Below are positions 31,786 through 34,153 of a DNA stretch of 34,153 nucleotides, one piece after another. Numbering within the stretch: the first letter of the stretch is position 1; each line of letters starts with the position of its first letter. The notes under the pieces are model-generated. The model was not told where the DNA came from. It made no database searches and saw nothing but the letters and a program-made list of their open reading frames with translations. The translations under genes were made by a program, and so were the position numbers. The stretch is from Hofstenia miamia (taxonomy: Eukaryota; Xenacoelomorpha; Acoela): positions 1,317,371 through 1,351,523 of the forward strand of contig SCFE01000100.1 in assembly GCA_004352715.1 (NCBI GenBank). The letters are read 5' to 3'.

Positions 31786-32380
31786 AAAAATTATCATGTC
31801 ATGTCATATTGTTGAAAATTATCATGTCATGTTATATCATGTTTTATCATGTAAAGTATATTAAGCAATTATGCAATTTAGTTTGAAAAAAATTTCTTTG
31901 ACACCTATTGTAGTACATGATTGTTATGATCTTTTCAATTTCAAACAATATTTCTTTAATTAAAGCATTAACGCTTTAATTTTTGGCAAAGGTTTAACTG
32001 ATGGCGAGGACGATTCAGTTGAAGATTCAGGTTGCATGGTATTTTAGTTATATTTTAAAGACATATTCCCAGAAGTCTGAATTCTCAATATACTTATGAC
32101 ATTCATCACAAGTAGCGCAATTCCAGTTGAATTGTCGGAATGAGCAAATTTGTGCCTTACGTATTTGATTACGATATTTACAGTTGGATTGACCAACTCT
32201 TTGGGAAATAAGTTACAGGAGAGGTTGAACTGCTTTGAAAAACTAATATTTCCAGGAAAATTTCTACCGTAAGTTATCATGTTTTTCATGTTTTATCATG
32301 TAAAATTTATTTATCATGTTTTTTCATGTTTTCATGTCAATACGTTATCATGTTGATTATCATGTCATGTTACAGCCCTA
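31786..32380 (-). mobile_element. hAT-type element relic with TTATCATG repeats
   Basis: The right tip, reverse-complemented, reads TAGGGCTGTAACATGACATG, a hAT-style TAGGG terminus at 32380. Next to it lie many copies of TTATCATG/TCATGT (32275-32370). A second cluster of the same motif is at 31786-31855, in the same orientation rather than inverted, so the true left TIR may be lost or in the neighbouring gap. Between the clusters is a BED-finger relic on the minus strand. The repeats probably are transposase-binding sites. Confidence 0.6.
31960..32289 (-). pseudogene. hAT transposase N-terminal relic with BED zinc finger
   Basis: The minus frame gives NPTVNIVIKYVRHKFAHSDN, STGIA, then (one frame over) ATCDECHKY with the C-x2-C pair. 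Back in the first frame comes IQTSGNMSLKYN, stop, NTMQPESSTESSSPSVKPLP. 'D....A.C..C ... TSGN.S.L..H' followed by a Ser/Pro/Glu-rich linker is the layout of a BED finger and its linker in hAT transposases. The His ligands are damaged (Asn and Gln where His is expected) and there is a TAA inside. The catalytic core is missing. Confidence 0.5.
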
Positions 32381-32384
32381 ATAT

Positions 32385-33405
32385 ATCTATCTATATATAT
32401 ATATANNNNNNNNNNNNNNNNNNNNNNNNNNNNNNNNNNNNNNNNNNNNNNNNNNNNNNNNNNNNNNNNNNNNNNNNNNNNNNNNNNNNNNNNNNNNNNN
32501 NNNNNNNNNNNNNNNNNNNNNNNNNNNNNNNNNNNNNNNNNNNNNNNNNNNNNNNNNNNNNNNNNNNNNNNNNNNNNNNNNNNNNNNNNNNNNNNNNNNN
32601 NNNNNNNNNNNNNNNNNNNNNNNNNNNNNNNNNNNNNNNNNNNNNNNNNNNNNNNNNNNNNNNNNNNNNNNNNNNNNNNNNNNNNNNNNNNNNNNNNNNN
32701 NNNNNNNNNNNNNNNNNNNNNNNNNNNNNNNNNNNNNNNNNNNNNNNNNNNNNNNNNNNNNNNNNNNNNNNNNNNNNNNNNNNNNNNNNNNNNNNNNNNN
32801 NNNNNNNNNNNNNNNNNNNNNNNNNNNNNNNNNNNNNNNNNNNNNNNNNNNNNNNNNNNNNNNNNNNNNNNNNNNNNNNNNNNNNNNNNNNNNNNNNNNN
32901 NNNNNNNNNNNNNNNNNNNNNNNNNNNNNNNNNNNNNNNNNNNNNNNNNNNNNNNNNNNNNNNNNNNNNNNNNNNNNNNNNNNNNNNNNNNNNNNNNNNN
33001 NNNNNNNNNNNNNNNNNNNNNNNNNNNNNNNNNNNNNNNNNNNNNNNNNNNNNNNNNNNNNNNNNNNNNNNNNNNNNNNNNNNNNNNNNNNNNNNNNNNN
33101 NNNNNNNNNNNNNNNNNNNNNNNNNNNNNNNNNNNNNNNNNNNNNNNNNNNNNNNNNNNNNNNNNNNNNNNNNNNNNNNNNNNNNNNNNNNNNNNNNNNN
33201 NNNNNNNNNNNNNNNNNNNNNNNNNNNNNNNNNNNNNNNNNNNNNNNNNNNNNNNNNNNNNNNNNNNNNNNNNNNNNNNNNNNNNNNNNNNNNNNNNNNN
33301 NNNNNNNNNNNNNNNNNNNNNNNNNNNNNNNNNNNNNNNNNNNNNNNNNNNNNNNNNNNNNNNNNNNNNNNNNNNNNNNNNNNNNNNNNNNNNNNNNNNN
33401 NNNNN
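32385..33405. other. (TA)n followed by assembly gap of exactly 1000 N (32406-33405)
   Basis: TA/TATC repeats at 32385-32405 lead into a run of exactly 1000 Ns, a round number that suggests a placeholder of unknown true size. Open frames drawn across it are artefacts. Confidence 0.95.
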
Positions 33406-33555
33406 TATATTTAGTGTGTGTGTGATCAAAATTGATTGCAAAAAACTAAATGCTTTAAAAAGGCAATAAATATCATCATATTCTAACAACTAATGATTTA
33501 TTTTAAAGCTGAATATGGGACATTTTATATTTCAAATAAAAAATTACAATTTATT
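33406..33555. other. Short flank and mariner 3' end
   Basis: TATATTTAGTGTGTGTGTG right after the gap is microsatellite. The 3' untranslated end and TIR of the next element should lie here, but the partner TIR is outside the window, so the tip cannot be fixed. Confidence 0.4.
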
Positions 33556-34153
33556 TCAGTTAGACCCTCCATTTGCCGACTTCAATTTCTCGAATCTGAC
33601 TCTTGCTGACATGCAGGCTCTCTTTATCATATCTTCAGACAGATGTTCAGCAAAGTCACCAACGATCTTTTTAAGCTCTTGTACACTCTGAGGCTTACAT
33701 CTGTACACATGCTGAAGGGAACACCCCAGAAAAAGAATCTAAGGGTTACAATCAGGTAAACAGGGGACCATATGATGCCCATTGAACTTACTCTTTAAAA
33801 AGGATAGATTGAATAAAGTTGTGTGGGGTCTGGCACCATCCTGCATAAAATATATCTGATTTTTTGTAGCAATAGATCTCACAGCATGCCAAATTTTGTC
33901 TTTTAGTAGACCATTATAGACATACTGGTCCATGGTGTCATTTATCCAGAATAGTCCTATTGCCTTTGCGTCCAGAAGCCCATCCATCACATTACCTTAC
34001 TGGTTGATTGGCTTTTGCACTTTCCTGTTTACAGGTGACCAGAACCTGTCAATTCTGCTATTAGGGCCATTCTTAAGCATATAGTACTTCTCATCAGATC
34101 AGACCAAAGGACTTGTTTTTCAAAAAACAGGGAATCATGACCAAGACACCAAG
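33556..34153 (-). pseudogene. Mariner/Tc1-family transposase, C-terminal two thirds (truncated by right edge)
   Basis: The minus strand reads DEKYYMLKNGPNSRIDRFWS (first catalytic Asp region), then a TAA near 34001-33999, and MDGLLDAKAIGLFWIND. IYFMQDGARPHTTLFN follows, with the second catalytic Asp, then VPCLPDCNP and a stop. After that stop come LFLGCSLQHVYRCKPQ, VQELKKIVGDFAEHLSEDM and RVRFEKLKSANGG with a terminal stop at 33558-33556. The interrupted piece should be 'NPLDFFLWG', the third catalytic block; small indels there have put a stop in place of the Asp context. At least two lesions make it inactive. It differs clearly from the mariner at 16.1 kb (MQDGARPHTT against DGAQPHYS), so two families are present. 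Confidence 0.8.

Noticed and set aside
31338-33489. Long open frames spanning the 369-N and 1000-N gaps
   Set aside because: They exist only because N codons are not read as stops.

Overview
This is an AT-rich, repeat-laden stretch of an animal genome, most likely an invertebrate. The grounds are hAT, mariner and non-LTR (LINE) retrotransposon relics, long (TA)n microsatellites beside assembly gaps, a PP1-type phosphatase gene, a secreted PLAT-domain gene with an inferred 56-bp intron, and a flavin monooxygenase exon. The species cannot be named from the sequence; the small intron and dense transposons would suit an arthropod such as a copepod or chelicerate, but that is inference. There is no operon, CRISPR array or prokaryotic signal.

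Layout. 1-1.2 kb: on the minus strand, the N-terminal part of a DDE-type transposase runs off the left edge, preceded by G-run DNA and abutting the 5' exon of an FMO that ends abruptly at that boundary. 1.2-3.4 kb: AT-rich filler. 3.4-4.3 kb: decayed LINE ORF1 with a zinc knuckle. 5.05-6.67 kb: a GC-richer hAT element with imperfect terminal inverted repeats (TIRs), a BED finger and the hAT dimerisation tail, broken by stops and frameshifts. 6.9-8.0 kb: a possible MITE, a gap and microsatellites. 8.9-12.8 kb: a decayed CR1/L2/Jockey-like LINE ORF2, artificially lengthened by a 0.93-kb duplication joined by single Ns. 13.0-13.65 kb: a second LINE reverse-transcriptase relic on the opposite strand, tail to tail with the first.

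13.9-15.0 kb: the best gene in the window, an uninterrupted PP1 catalytic-subunit-like gene on the minus strand with every catalytic residue kept, probably a retrocopy. 15.4-15.7 kb: a third LINE relic. 16.1-16.7 kb: a mariner deletion derivative with perfect 28-bp TIRs and TA target duplications. 17-25 kb: mostly featureless AT-rich DNA with a few exon-like open frames of unknown identity, one small MITE (22.8 kb) and one hAT-type non-autonomous element with an 8-bp target duplication (24.06-24.73 kb). 25.1-25.66 kb: a small secreted PLAT-domain gene on the minus strand. 26-30 kb: no recognisable gene.

30.1-34.15 kb: microsatellites, a LINE endonuclease relic, a hAT relic with TTATCATG repeats and a BED finger, three of the four runs of Ns lie between 28.2 and 33.4 kb (one is exactly 1000), and a mariner-family transposase pseudogene truncated by the right edge.

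Only the PP1-like gene, the PLAT gene and possibly the FMO look like host genes. They show no shared pathway. I found no new biological system; the most useful observations are the intact divergent PP1 gene, the FMO/transposon junction, the assembly duplication and several transposons whose ends can be defined to the base.
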